Shown here piece by piece: positions 37,515-46,313 of a stretch of DNA of 64,000 nucleotides (its first letter is position 1; each line of letters opens with the position of its first letter). The DNA lies in contig NZ_PJJL01000073.1 in the NCBI RefSeq assembly GCF_002929505.1, positions 248,001 to 312,000 of the forward strand, in the 5' to 3' direction. Both the position numbers and the translations under genes were made by a program. The notes under the pieces were generated by a model. The model saw nothing but the letters and a program-made list of their open reading frames with translations, had not been told where the DNA came from and did no database searches. Origin of the DNA: Cryobacterium sp. Y57. Lineage in GTDB: Bacteria; Actinomycetota; Actinomycetes; Actinomycetales; Microbacteriaceae.

Positions 37515-37781
37515 ATGCTGCAAAATCTGACCGGATGGCACTTTTTAATCATCCTCGTCGTCGTCCTGCTCCTTTTCGGTGCGCCAAAGCTTCCCGGACT
37601 CGCACGCAGCCTGGGGCAGTCCATGAAGATCTTCAAGAGCGAGATCAAGACCGACACGGTCGACCCTGATCCCAACGCCGAACCGCGGTCGAAGAGCTCA
37701 ACGAGCACGACGGGTGACGACGTATCAAAGACGTCGCGTCCGACCACGCCCAGCCCGGCCGACCCCGCCTCGAAGCCTTAG
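37515..37781 (+). CDS. tatA: Sec-independent translocase subunit TatA
   Basis: The 88-residue protein has an N-terminal membrane helix ([17 protein letters not shown]), the [13 protein letters not shown] hinge and amphipathic helix, and a polar Ser/Thr/Pro-rich tail. It forms the pore of the twin-arginine pathway that exports folded proteins. GAGGA lies 9 bases before ATG 37515. tatC follows after 6 bases. Confidence 0.94.
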   Translation: MLQNLTGWHFLIILVVVLLLFGAPKLPGLARSLGQSMKIFKSEIKTDTVDPDPNAEPRSKSSTSTTGDDVSKTSRPTTPSPADPASKP

Positions 37782-37787
37782 CTGCGA

Positions 37788-38579
37788 ATGGTCCGTGCTG
37801 GGCGGAGTGCGACCGAAGCGGGAAAGATGTCGCTGGGGCAGCATCTGATCGAGCTGCGCAAGCGCCTCTATCTGGCTGCAGCCGGTCTCCTGATTGGTGC
37901 CATTGCTGGTTGGTACCTCTCCGATTTCGTCTGGGATCAATTGCGCGAGCCGATCTATGCCATCATCAATGCGCAGCATCGCAACGCCCAGATCAATTAC
38001 CCCGACATCACGAGCGCTTTCGATCTCAAACTCAAAATTTCACTCTACGTCGGTCTGATAGTTTCCAGCCCGGTGTGGCTGTACCAGATCTTTGCTTTCT
38101 TGGTTCCCGGTCTGACCCGTACGGAGAAGAAGTACACGTTCGGCTTTATTTTAACAGCCATTCCTTTGTTTTTGGCGGGCTGCGCGGCGGGCTGGGTCGT
38201 ACTGCCGCACGTGGTCGAGCTCATGACGAGTTTCGCGCCCACCGAGGATTCGGCGTTCATCAATGCGCAGGGTTATTTCGACTTCGTACTCAAACTTGTC
38301 GTGGCGATCGGCATTGCCTTCGTCCTGCCGGTCTTCATCGTGCTGCTCAACTTCGCCGGCGTGATCAGTGCGGCGTCGATCATCAAATCCTGGCGGATTG
38401 CAATCTTGGTCATCGTTCTCTTCACGGCGATCGCCACTCCAGCCGCTGACGTCGTCTCGATGTTCTTGCTGGCCATTCCCATGGTCATGTTGTACTTTGC
38501 CGCCTACGGCATCGCTTGGTTGCACGATCGCCGAGTGGCTAAGAAAGTGCTGGCTTTCGAGAAAGAATTCGCGCTCTAG
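37788..38579 (+). CDS. tatC: Twin-arginine translocase subunit TatC
   Basis: The 263-residue membrane protein has six membrane helices and the TatC signature MSLGQHLIELRKRLY, then DAFDLKLKISL and LVPGLTRTEKKYT. It recognises twin-arginine signal peptides with TatB. No tatB gene is seen here, which is common in actinobacteria where it lies elsewhere. Confidence 0.95.
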   Translation: MVRAGRSATEAGKMSLGQHLIELRKRLYLAAAGLLIGAIAGWYLSDFVWDQLREPIYAIINAQHRNAQINYPDITSAFDLKLKISLYVGLIVSSPVWLYQIFAFLVPGLTRTEKKYTFGFILTAIPLFLAGCAAGWVVLPHVVELMTSFAPTEDSAFINAQGYFDFVLKLVVAIGIAFVLPVFIVLLNFAGVISAASIIKSWRIAILVIVLFTAIATPAADVVSMFLLAIPMVMLYFAAYGIAWLHDRRVAKKVLAFEKEFAL

Positions 38580-38619
38580 TCTCTACTCAGAGTCGTTCGT
38601 AGCAATTGTTAAGGATCAC

Positions 38620-41082
38620 GTGACGCACACGCAATCGCCGGCCGAACGATACTCGGCCGCGCGCACCCGAGCTAACCAACCGAAGTTGCTGGCTTTTGAT
38701 CGTGGCCTCAAATTCGACCTCGATCCGTTCCAGCGTGAGGCGTGCGCGTGCCTGGAAGCCGGTAACAGCGTGCTCGTTGCTGCGCCGACCGGAGCAGGCA
38801 AAACCATCGTCGCCGAATTCGCCATCTACCTGGCAATGCAGCAGTCGCGTGCGAAGGTTTTTTATACCGCGCCCATGAAAGCCCTCAGCAATCAGAAATT
38901 TCAGGAGTTCGTTGCTGAGTATGGTGCGGAGCAGGTTGGGTTGCTCACCGGGGACAGCAACGTCAATCCGGGAGCACGCATCGTGGTCATGACGACCGAG
39001 GTGCTCCGCAACATGCTCTACGCCGATTCCGACTTACTGACCGATCTCGCTTTCGTGGTGATGGACGAGGTACACTACCTTGCGGATCGCTTTCGTGGTG
39101 CCGTGTGGGAAGAAGTGATCATCCATTTGCCGCAGTCGGTGCGCATGGTGTCGCTCAGCGCGACCGTGTCGAACGCCGAGGAATTCGGCGACTGGTTGCA
39201 GGCAGTTCGCGGTGAGACTGATGTGATCGTTTCTGAAGAGCGGCCGGTTCCGCTGGAACAGCACGTGCTGGTCAAGAACAATATGCTCGATCTGTTCGAT
39301 TCCTCCGGACTGATCGGCGCGCATCGGGTCAATCCCGAGCTCGTACGGTTGGCGCAGGCTGGCGGGCGCTCGGCCGGTGGGCGTGGTCGCGGTTCTGGTC
39401 GTCAAGGTGGCTCATCCGCGGGCGGCTACCGGGGTCATGACAAGCACCGCACACAGGTCGACGCCGGCCGAATGGATCGCGGCGATATCGTGCGCATGCT
39501 CGATGGCAAACACCTGCTGCCGGCTATTTTCTTCATCTTCAGCCGGGTCGGCTGTGACCAGGCCGTGCGGCAGGTGCTCCGCTCGGGGATACGTCTGACA
39601 GAAGAACACGAGCGGGATGAAATTCGTCAGATCGTGGACGATCGATGCCGTACCCTGCTCGACGAAGACCTCGGCGTGCTCGGCTACTTCGAGTGGCTCG
39701 ACGGACTCGAACGCGGTGTCGCCGCGCACCACGCCGGTCTGCTGCCAGCATTCAAGGAGGTCGTTGAAGAACTTTTCCAGAAAAAACTGGTCAAGGCGGT
39801 CTTTGCCACCGAAACGCTGGCCCTCGGAATCAATATGCCCGCCCGCACGGTCGTCCTGGACAAGCTGGAGAAATTCAACGGCGAAGCCCGCGTACCGATC
39901 ACCCCGGGGGAGTACACCCAGCTAACGGGTCGGGCTGGTCGCCGCGGAATCGACACCCTCGGTCACTCGGTCATTCAATGGGCGCAGGGACTGGATCCGC
40001 AGGCGGTGGCCTCGCTCGCCTCCCGGCGGACGTATCCGCTGAATTCCAGCTTCAAGCCCACGTACAATATGGCCGTCAACCTCATCGACCAATTCGGCGT
40101 CACACGCACGCGCGGTGTGCTCGAGTCGTCATTCGCCCAGTTTCAGGCCGATCGAGCCGTCGTCGACCTGGCCCGTTCTGTGCGCCAGCAAGAAGAATCC
40201 CTAGCCGGGTTCAAAGCCAGCATGACCTGCAACCTGGGCGACTTCGAAGAGTACTCGGCCATTCGTCGACGGCTCACCGAGGTGGAACGTGAGGGTGTCA
40301 AAGCCGACAATTCCCTGCGCGGTGAACGTGACAAACGCCAGCGTGAGGTGACGAGCTTACGCAAGCAGATGCGCGCCCATGGCTGCCACCACTGTCCCGA
40401 TCGAGAGGCGCACTCCCGCTGGGCAGAACGCTGGTTCAAGCTCAAACGCCAAACGGATGCCCTCAACCAGCAAATATCACAGCGCACCGGAGCCATCGCC
40501 CGCGTCTTCGATCGCGTGACCGACGTCCTGCTCGGCTACGGCTACCTCGAATCGAATGCCAGCGGCGCTATCGAGCTCAGCGAGAGTGGACGTATCCTGC
40601 GCCGAATCTACGCGGAGCGGGACCTCCTGGTCGCGGAGTCTCTGCGCCGAGGTCTGTGGAACGAACTCGATGCCGCGAGCCTCGCTGCGATGGCCTGCGC
40701 GCTGGTCTTCGAGCCGAGACGTGAAGAGGGCTTGATCGACGCTCGGTACCTGCCCAAGGGACCATTCAGACCGGCCCTCGACGAAACCCAGGACCTGTGG
40801 AGCCGCATCGACGACGTGGAACGGGACCACAAGCTTCCCGGTAGTAATCCGCTCGCGGTGGGCCTGAGCCTCGCCATGTGGAAGTGGGCTCGCGGTGCAT
40901 CGCTGGCCGACGTACTCTATGAGGCCGAGATGGCTGCCGGTGATTTCGTGCGCTGGACCAAACAGACCATCGATCTGCTCGACCAACTCAGCATTGCCGG
41001 CGACGGACAAGTCGGGCCGACCGCTCGTAGCGCCATGGATGCGATCCGCCGCGGTATCGTGGCCTACTCCTCGGTGGCCTGA
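38620..41082 (+). CDS. helY: SF2 RNA helicase HelY (Mtr4/Ski2-like)
   Basis: The 820-residue enzyme has Walker A APTGAGKT near residue 52, DEVHY (motif II), SLSATVSN (III) and GRAGRRGIDT (VI). A conserved C-terminal helical domain ends SMDAIRRG. It is the actinobacterial Ski2-like helicase and probably acts in RNA processing or turnover. A Gly/Arg/Ser-rich insertion (residues about 246-272) lies between the two lobes. GTG 38620 has AAGGA upstream and is preferred over in-frame starts overlapping tatC. Confidence 0.88.
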   Translation: MTHTQSPAERYSAARTRANQPKLLAFDRGLKFDLDPFQREACACLEAGNSVLVAAPTGAGKTIVAEFAIYLAMQQSRAKVFYTAPMKALSNQKFQEFVAEYGAEQVGLLTGDSNVNPGARIVVMTTEVLRNMLYADSDLLTDLAFVVMDEVHYLADRFRGAVWEEVIIHLPQSVRMVSLSATVSNAEEFGDWLQAVRGETDVIVSEERPVPLEQHVLVKNNMLDLFDSSGLIGAHRVNPELVRLAQAGGRSAGGRGRGSGRQGGSSAGGYRGHDKHRTQVDAGRMDRGDIVRMLDGKHLLPAIFFIFSRVGCDQAVRQVLRSGIRLTEEHERDEIRQIVDDRCRTLLDEDLGVLGYFEWLDGLERGVAAHHAGLLPAFKEVVEELFQKKLVKAVFATETLALGINMPARTVVLDKLEKFNGEARVPITPGEYTQLTGRAGRRGIDTLGHSVIQWAQGLDPQAVASLASRRTYPLNSSFKPTYNMAVNLIDQFGVTRTRGVLESSFAQFQADRAVVDLARSVRQQEESLAGFKASMTCNLGDFEEYSAIRRRLTEVEREGVKADNSLRGERDKRQREVTSLRKQMRAHGCHHCPDREAHSRWAERWFKLKRQTDALNQQISQRTGAIARVFDRVTDVLLGYGYLESNASGAIELSESGRILRRIYAERDLLVAESLRRGLWNELDAASLAAMACALVFEPRREEGLIDARYLPKGPFRPALDETQDLWSRIDDVERDHKLPGSNPLAVGLSLAMWKWARGASLADVLYEAEMAAGDFVRWTKQTIDLLDQLSIAGDGQVGPTARSAMDAIRRGIVAYSSVA

Positions 41083-41089
41083 ATCCACT

Positions 41090-42616
41090 ATGTGGGGGAA
41101 TGAGCGCACGTTCAGCCTGCCGCTGTGGGCGGCTCTTGTCGTCGCAGCCGGCGCCGGCGCGGTTCTGGACGCCGGTTTTCCGGATCGCGACTGGTGGTAT
41201 CTTGCGCCGGTGGGGGTCGCGCTCATGCTCCTGGCTCTGCTCGGTCGCAGCCTGGCAACGGGTCTGCTCGTGGGACTGGTCGCCGGATTATCGTTTTGGC
41301 TGATTCATATCTTCTGGATCACCCTGTACCTCGGCCTCGTACCGTGGTTTGCGCTCGGCGGGTTGGAGAGCCTGTTTTTCGCTGTGGGGCTCGGCTTGAC
41401 CGCTGTCGTCCTTCGGCATGGCCCTCGGGTCTGGCCGAGTATCTGGGGTCGCCTCGGCGTCGTGCCGGTTATCGTGGCCGGTTTGTGGACGGCCAGGGAG
41501 GCAATCAGCGCGGTCTGGCCCTACGGCGGCTTTGCCTGGGGCCGGGTTGCCCTGTCACAGTCGGAGAGTCCGTTTGGTCCGCTCGTGGCCTGGGTCGGCC
41601 TGTCCGGCCTGAGCTTTATTCTGGTCTGGCTGAGTGCTCTCTCCGTACAACTATTCCGCGAACCGGAGCTGGCGCGCACGCTGCGTACGGGCATCGCCGT
41701 CGGCGCCGTCGCGGTCGTCCTCATCGTCCCGGCATGGCCGACTATCCAGAACGGCGAGGTTCGCCTCGCCGCAGTGCAGGGAAACGCGGATGCCGGTCTG
41801 TTTGCCGAATATTCGCCGGGTCAGATTCTGCAAGACCACACGTCGGCCACCCTGCCGCTGATCGGCGAGAAGGTCGATTTCGTGGTCTGGCCGGAGAACT
41901 CGAGTGACATCGACCCCACCCGCTCGCAGGCAGCCGCGCAGGTGCTCGACTACATCAGCACCGAAATGGATGCCCCTCTCATCACCGGCACCATCACCAA
42001 GCCCGATGACACGTACTACAACAGCTCCCTGCTCTGGGAAGCCGGCCGCGGCGCTGTCGATGTCTATGACAAGGTGCACCCGGTGCCGTTTGCCGAGTAC
42101 ATGCCGGATCGGGCTTTCTGGCGACCATTCGCTCCGGACCTGATCGACCTCATCGGCCGGGACTACGGCATCGGCACCCGCGACAATATTTTTGACATCA
42201 ACGGAGTTCTGGCTGGAATGGCGATCTGCTTCGACATCGCCGACGATCAGCTGGTGCACGAAATGATCGACGACGGAGCCCGCGTTATTCTCGCCCAAAC
42301 CAACAACGCCGATTTCGGGCACACCGATGAGAGCGTGCAGCAGCTGGCCATCGCCCGGCTGCGCGCAATGGAGACCAGCCGTACGGTCGTCAATATCTCA
42401 ACGGTCGGCTCGAGCGCGATCATCACCCCCGATGGGGCAACGCTCGACAGCCTTCCGACCTTTACGTCGGGGGCCATGGTGCAGACCGTCCCGCTCAGCG
42501 ACACCATCACACCAGCGATGGTGGCCGGCCGCGGACTCGAATGGCTCGTCTCAGGGCTGGGTCTGGCCGGATTGGCTCTGTGCGCCCGTTCTGCGGGGCA
42601 GCATCGCCGCCGCTAA
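41090..42616 (+). CDS. lnt: Apolipoprotein N-acyltransferase Lnt
   Basis: The 508-residue protein has N-terminal membrane helices (residues 10-210) followed by an extracellular nitrilase domain. The triad glutamate is in WPENSSD, the lysine in YDKVHPVPFAEY, and the nucleophile cysteine in AICFDIADD. It adds the third acyl chain to lipoproteins. The gene begins 7 bases after the helY stop with no ribosome site, suggesting coupling. Confidence 0.9.
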   Translation: MWGNERTFSLPLWAALVVAAGAGAVLDAGFPDRDWWYLAPVGVALMLLALLGRSLATGLLVGLVAGLSFWLIHIFWITLYLGLVPWFALGGLESLFFAVGLGLTAVVLRHGPRVWPSIWGRLGVVPVIVAGLWTAREAISAVWPYGGFAWGRVALSQSESPFGPLVAWVGLSGLSFILVWLSALSVQLFREPELARTLRTGIAVGAVAVVLIVPAWPTIQNGEVRLAAVQGNADAGLFAEYSPGQILQDHTSATLPLIGEKVDFVVWPENSSDIDPTRSQAAAQVLDYISTEMDAPLITGTITKPDDTYYNSSLLWEAGRGAVDVYDKVHPVPFAEYMPDRAFWRPFAPDLIDLIGRDYGIGTRDNIFDINGVLAGMAICFDIADDQLVHEMIDDGARVILAQTNNADFGHTDESVQQLAIARLRAMETSRTVVNISTVGSSAIITPDGATLDSLPTFTSGAMVQTVPLSDTITPAMVAGRGLEWLVSGLGLAGLALCARSAGQHRRR

Positions 42617-42653
42617 CTGCAGCGTTCGTCAAGAACCGACCGGTTAACCAACA

Positions 42654-42681
42654 ACGACCCCGGCACAAAGTGCGGGGTCGT
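42654..42681. terminator. Hairpin between convergent lnt and rbpA
   Basis: An 8-base stem (ACGACCCC and complement) with an inner GCAC/GTGC stem and AAA loop lies between the two stops. T runs are weak, so it is a probable bidirectional terminator. Confidence 0.6.
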
Positions 42682-42698
42682 GTGGGTGTGACCGGCGG

Positions 42699-43067
42699 TC
42701 AGGCGCCGATCTTCTGTTGGCCACCACGGCGCAGACGCAACACCGAGAGGCGCTCTTCGAGCAACTCTTCGAGTTCGTCCCTGGAGCGGCGTTCCAACAG
42801 CATGTCCCAGTGGGTCCGGGCAATTTTTTCATCGGAGTGGTCAACGATCACCGGCAGGGAGTCGACCAGTCGGGTCGCCGTCCTGGCACAGTACTTACAT
42901 TCCCACTCGTCCGGAGCCTCGGCGTCGGCGGAAAAAACCATCACCGTCTCGCGCCCACACGTTTCACACCGATAGGTGTGAGTAACCCGGGGGGAGAAGG
43001 TGACGCCCTCTTCGCTTTGCAGGCTTTGTGCGCCCAATCTCATGCCACGCAAACTGCGGTCAGCCAT
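42699..43067 (-). CDS. rbpA: RNA polymerase-binding protein RbpA
   Basis: The 122-residue protein binds sigma-A-type holoenzyme and helps open promoters; it occurs only in actinobacteria. The core has CETCG and WECKYC cysteine pairs, a linker, and the C-terminal sigma-interaction helix with SRDELEELLEERL. ATG 43067 has GAGGAGA upstream. Its own leader holds the repeated words TATCGCGA near 43085-43110. Confidence 0.95.
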   Translation of the reverse strand: MADRSLRGMRLGAQSLQSEEGVTFSPRVTHTYRCETCGRETVMVFSADAEAPDEWECKYCARTATRLVDSLPVIVDHSDEKIARTHWDMLLERRSRDELEELLEERLSVLRLRRGGQQKIGA

Positions 43068-43148
43068 AGTGTGGTCTCCTCTCGCTCGCGATAACAGTTC
43101 GATCGCGATACCTACATAGTTCTAAACCATCAAACTGGGTATTAACCT

Positions 43149-43170
43149 TCCCAGACCCCCTGTTCTGGGA
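43149..43170 (-). terminator. Weak hairpin downstream of GDPD gene
   Basis: TCCCAGA and TCTGGGA form a 7-base stem around an 8-base loop about 8 bases past the GDPD stop. The following T run is short, so termination is uncertain. Confidence 0.4.
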
Positions 43171-43178
43171 GGTAATTC

Positions 43179-43943
43179 TCAGACTCCGAGAGTAGCAGCT
43201 TTGACAGCAAGATCCGTGCGATCTGTCACGATACCGTCAACTCCCAGATCGAAGAGTCGAACCATGTCCGTCGGGTCGTTGATGGTCCACACGTGCACCT
43301 CGACGTCCACCCTATGCATCATCGCGATGAAACGGGGTGTGACAAGTCGAATTGGTCCCGCCCGCTCGGGTACCTGCACTGCAACGCAGCCCGCGAGCGT
43401 TTTGCGCACGAGGGAGGTCAGGCCCAGATTCGTCGCCGCCACGGCCCGCGCCACGAGCGGCGACGACGCAGAGGAAACCACACCGGGCAGCAGGTCGACC
43501 ACGCGGCGGCGACGCGAGTCGTTGAACGAGGTCACCAGGACTCGAGCCGTGGCTCGCTGGTCACGGATCGCCTGGGCGGCCGGCTCGGCCGCGGCATCCG
43601 TCTTGATGTCGATATTGAACAGTGCCGATGGAAACGCTTGGAGGGCATCGGCGAGGGACGTGAACGATTGCCCGTAGCCCCGGTTGATACGCCTCAACTC
43701 AGGCATGGTCAGCTGGTCGATGCGAATATCGCGTCCGAGCGCAGTCAAGTCGGGGTCGTGACTGATCACAGCCACTCCGTCAAGCGATACGTGCACGTCG
43801 GTTTCGAGATGGGTGGCCCCGGCCGCCAGAGCCTTCACGAAGGCGAGCAAGGAATTTTCCGGCGCCTCCCGCGCCAGGCCGCGGTGAGCGAAAACCCGGG
43901 GATACGGTGCGGCCAGAAAAATGGACTGTGCGCTTTCGGCCAC
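43179..43943 (-). CDS. Glycerophosphodiester phosphodiesterase
   Basis: The 254-residue enzyme has HRGLAREAPENSLLAF (residues near 20) and the HLETDVHVSLDG block, the two catalytic regions of GDPD, and a C-terminal VWTINDP block. It hydrolyses glycerophosphodiesters to glycerol-3-phosphate and an alcohol. No signal peptide is seen. GTG 43941-43943 is preferred; an overlapping TTG start three bases upstream is possible. The stomatin gene ends 3 bases before it. Confidence 0.88.
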   Translation of the reverse strand: MAESAQSIFLAAPYPRVFAHRGLAREAPENSLLAFVKALAAGATHLETDVHVSLDGVAVISHDPDLTALGRDIRIDQLTMPELRRINRGYGQSFTSLADALQAFPSALFNIDIKTDAAAEPAAQAIRDQRATARVLVTSFNDSRRRRVVDLLPGVVSSASSPLVARAVAATNLGLTSLVRKTLAGCVAVQVPERAGPIRLVTPRFIAMMHRVDVEVHVWTINDPTDMVRLFDLGVDGIVTDRTDLAVKAATLGV

Positions 43944-43946
43944 CAA

Positions 43947-44897
43947 TCAGGCCTGCGGCGCCGCTGCCGGTGCAGCGGCGGCATCCGTTTTTGGGTTGTG
44001 AGTATTCGCACCAAACGCACTGCCGATACCCTTCATCGCCTCGGTCAGTTCGCTCGGCACGATCCAGAGCTTGTTGGCGCTGCCCTCGGCCAGCTTGGGG
44101 AGCGTCAGCAGGTACTGGTAGGCGAGCAGCTTCGGATCTGGATCTCCGTCATGAATGGCCTTGAACACGGTGGTGATGGCTTCGGCCTCACCCTGCGCGC
44201 GCAATACCGCAGCTTTGGCGTCGCCCTCAGCCTCGAGGATCGCCGCCTGGCGCGCTCCCTCGGCGGTGAGGATCGCGGACTGCTTGGTACCTTCTGCCGT
44301 CAGGATGAGGGCGCGACGGTCACGTTCGGCTCGCATCTGCTTCTCCATCGAATCCTGGATGGAGTGAGGTGGCTCGATTGCCTTGAGCTCGACTCGGCCC
44401 ACCCGGATGCCCCATTTGCCGGTGGCTTCGTCGAGCACGATGCGCAACTGGCTGTTGATGTTGTCGCGGCTGGTCAGAGCCTCTTCGAGGTTCAACCCGC
44501 CGACCACGTTACGGAGGGTGGTCGTAGTGAGCTGTTCGACCGCACCGAGGTAGTTGTTGATCTCGTAGGTGGCAGCGCGGGCGTCCGTCACCTGAAAGTA
44601 GACGACGGTGTCGATGGACACGACGAGATTATCCTCGGTGATCACCGGTTGCGGCGGAAAAGACACCACCTGCTCGCGAATGTCGAGGAGCGGCCGTACC
44701 CGGTCGACGAACGGCACTAGAAGATTCAAACCGGGAAGCAGCGTCTTATGGTACTTGCCGAGGCGCTCAACGACCCCGGCGTTGCCCTGGGGAATGATGC
44801 GAATGGCGCGCACGAGGATGACGATGACGAACACCGCCAACACCGCGAGCAGGGCAAGCACGAAGATCTGACCGATAAAAGCTGCGGGGTCAAGCAT
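43947..44897 (-). CDS. SPFH/stomatin-family membrane protein
   Basis: The 316-residue protein has one N-terminal membrane helix (residues 10-30), an SPFH domain (RIIPQGNAGVVERLGKY, IDTVVYFQVTD, NSQLRIVLDEATGKWGI), and a coiled-coil with repeated TAEG/EAEG units. Stomatin-like proteins form oligomeric rings in membrane microdomains. A short Ala-rich tail ends it. It overlaps the nfeD gene by 8 bases, an arrangement known for stomatin-NfeD operons. Confidence 0.9.
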   Translation of the reverse strand: MLDPAAFIGQIFVLALLAVLAVFVIVILVRAIRIIPQGNAGVVERLGKYHKTLLPGLNLLVPFVDRVRPLLDIREQVVSFPPQPVITEDNLVVSIDTVVYFQVTDARAATYEINNYLGAVEQLTTTTLRNVVGGLNLEEALTSRDNINSQLRIVLDEATGKWGIRVGRVELKAIEPPHSIQDSMEKQMRAERDRRALILTAEGTKQSAILTAEGARQAAILEAEGDAKAAVLRAQGEAEAITTVFKAIHDGDPDPKLLAYQYLLTLPKLAEGSANKLWIVPSELTEAMKGIGSAFGANTHNPKTDAAAAPAAAPQA

Positions 44898-45384
44898 TGT
44901 TCTGGGTCCTTTCGGCGGAGATGACGACGGCGGTGGAGCCTTCGATGAGGTGCACGGTGACCGGCTGGCCGGGCTCGACACCAGAACTGAAACCGGCGTC
45001 GTTGTCGGGGTGGGCCGGCAGAAGACGAGCGGTCCAGGTTTCGCCGTTGGCCAGTTTCACCAGCCCTCCGGTTTCGGTGACCGTCGACATGACACGGCCG
45101 GTCATTCCGATCAGCGCGGCGATATTGCTGAGCGCCGGATCGCCCCCCTTGCGAAGGGCTCGCAGCAAGAAGGGGCGGATGGTCAAAAGCAAAAGCACCG
45201 ACAACCCACCGGCGACCACGATCTGCAGCCACCAGTCCAGTCCGAGCAAGTTGGCAGCCAAACCGCCCAGGCTGCCGATGGAGATCATCAGGAAGGTGAA
45301 TTCCAGGCTCAGCAGTTCGATGGTGATGGCCACGAGAATGAACACGAGCCACAAAATCCAGAGATAGTCGGTCAGGTCGACCAT
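44890..45384 (-). CDS. NfeD-family membrane protein
   Basis: The 164-residue short NfeD has two to three membrane helices (residues about 8-70) and an OB-fold C-terminal domain (LIGMTGRVMSTV and PVTVHLIEGSTAVV). It is the partner of the stomatin-like protein. ATG 45382-45384 follows GGAAGG with good spacing; an in-frame GTG nine bases upstream is too close to that site. Confidence 0.88.
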   Translation of the reverse strand: MVDLTDYLWILWLVFILVAITIELLSLEFTFLMISIGSLGGLAANLLGLDWWLQIVVAGGLSVLLLLTIRPFLLRALRKGGDPALSNIAALIGMTGRVMSTVTETGGLVKLANGETWTARLLPAHPDNDAGFSSGVEPGQPVTVHLIEGSTAVVISAERTQNNA

Positions 45385-45548
45385 GTTCGACACCTTCCAC
45401 GTTCGGTTTCACCTTGAAACTAGCAGGTACCGGGTTCAACACGCCGAGGGAGTGACTGAGGCTTGTTGATAAGGTCACAAGAGTAGGTAGTGGCCGATCA
45501 GGTCACACTTCATCACTGAATCAATTTGATTAAATCAGAGGAGCATGC

Positions 45549-46313
45549 GTGACCAATCCACTTGCAGCAGGATCACTCGAGTGCAAGCGCGTACTCGTCA
45601 CCGGCTCTTCCCGCGGTATCGGCGCCGATACCGTCGGGTATTTTGCTCAGGCCGGAGCGCGAGTCGTCATCAACTACCGTAATAAAGAGGCACGAGCGAA
45701 TAAACTCGCCGACGCCATTCGCGTCGCCGGCGGGGAGGCCATCACGGTCGGCGCCGACCTGACCGATCCGGCATCGGTTGCCGCGATGTTCGACACCATC
45801 AAGAGCGAATACGGGGGCCTCGACATTCTCGTGATGAACGCATCGGGCGGTATGGAAAGTGGTGTGGCCGCTGACTACGCCATCAAGCTCAATCGCGATG
45901 CCCAAGTCAACTTGTTGAATGGGGCCATCCCTCTGCTCGGCGACGATTCCCGGGTTGTCTTTGTCACCAGCCACCAGGCGCACTTCATCAAGACGACCAC
46001 CACCATGCCGGAGTATGAGCCGGTCGCCCGCAGCAAGCGCGCGGGCGAAGACGCCCTGCGCGCTGTCATTCCCGAACTCGAACAGTCCGGTATCGGATTC
46101 GTGGTCGTCTCCGGTGACATGATCGAGGGCACCATCACGGCGACGCTACTCGAACGGTCCAACCCGGGCGCCCTGAACGCTCGCAAAGAGGCAGCGGGAC
46201 GCCTGTACAACGTCAGCGAGTTCGCGGCGGAGATCGTCTCCGCCGCGGTGGATCCGGTCCCGGTCGGAAATACCCGATTGGTCGGCGACACGACCGGGTT
46301 CACCAGTGACTAG
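45549..46313 (+). CDS. Atypical SDR-family protein
   Basis: The 254-residue protein has the TGSSRGIG cofactor motif near residue 19 and NASGG, so it should bind NAD(P). The usual YxxxK pair is changed: the conserved Lys is in ARSK, but the residue four before it is Val instead of Tyr, with a Tyr three residues further upstream. It may have another catalytic arrangement. GTG 45549 has AGAGGAG upstream. It is followed by an S9 peptidase gene after 14 bases. Confidence 0.82.
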   Translation: MTNPLAAGSLECKRVLVTGSSRGIGADTVGYFAQAGARVVINYRNKEARANKLADAIRVAGGEAITVGADLTDPASVAAMFDTIKSEYGGLDILVMNASGGMESGVAADYAIKLNRDAQVNLLNGAIPLLGDDSRVVFVTSHQAHFIKTTTTMPEYEPVARSKRAGEDALRAVIPELEQSGIGFVVVSGDMIEGTITATLLERSNPGALNARKEAAGRLYNVSEFAAEIVSAAVDPVPVGNTRLVGDTTGFTSD

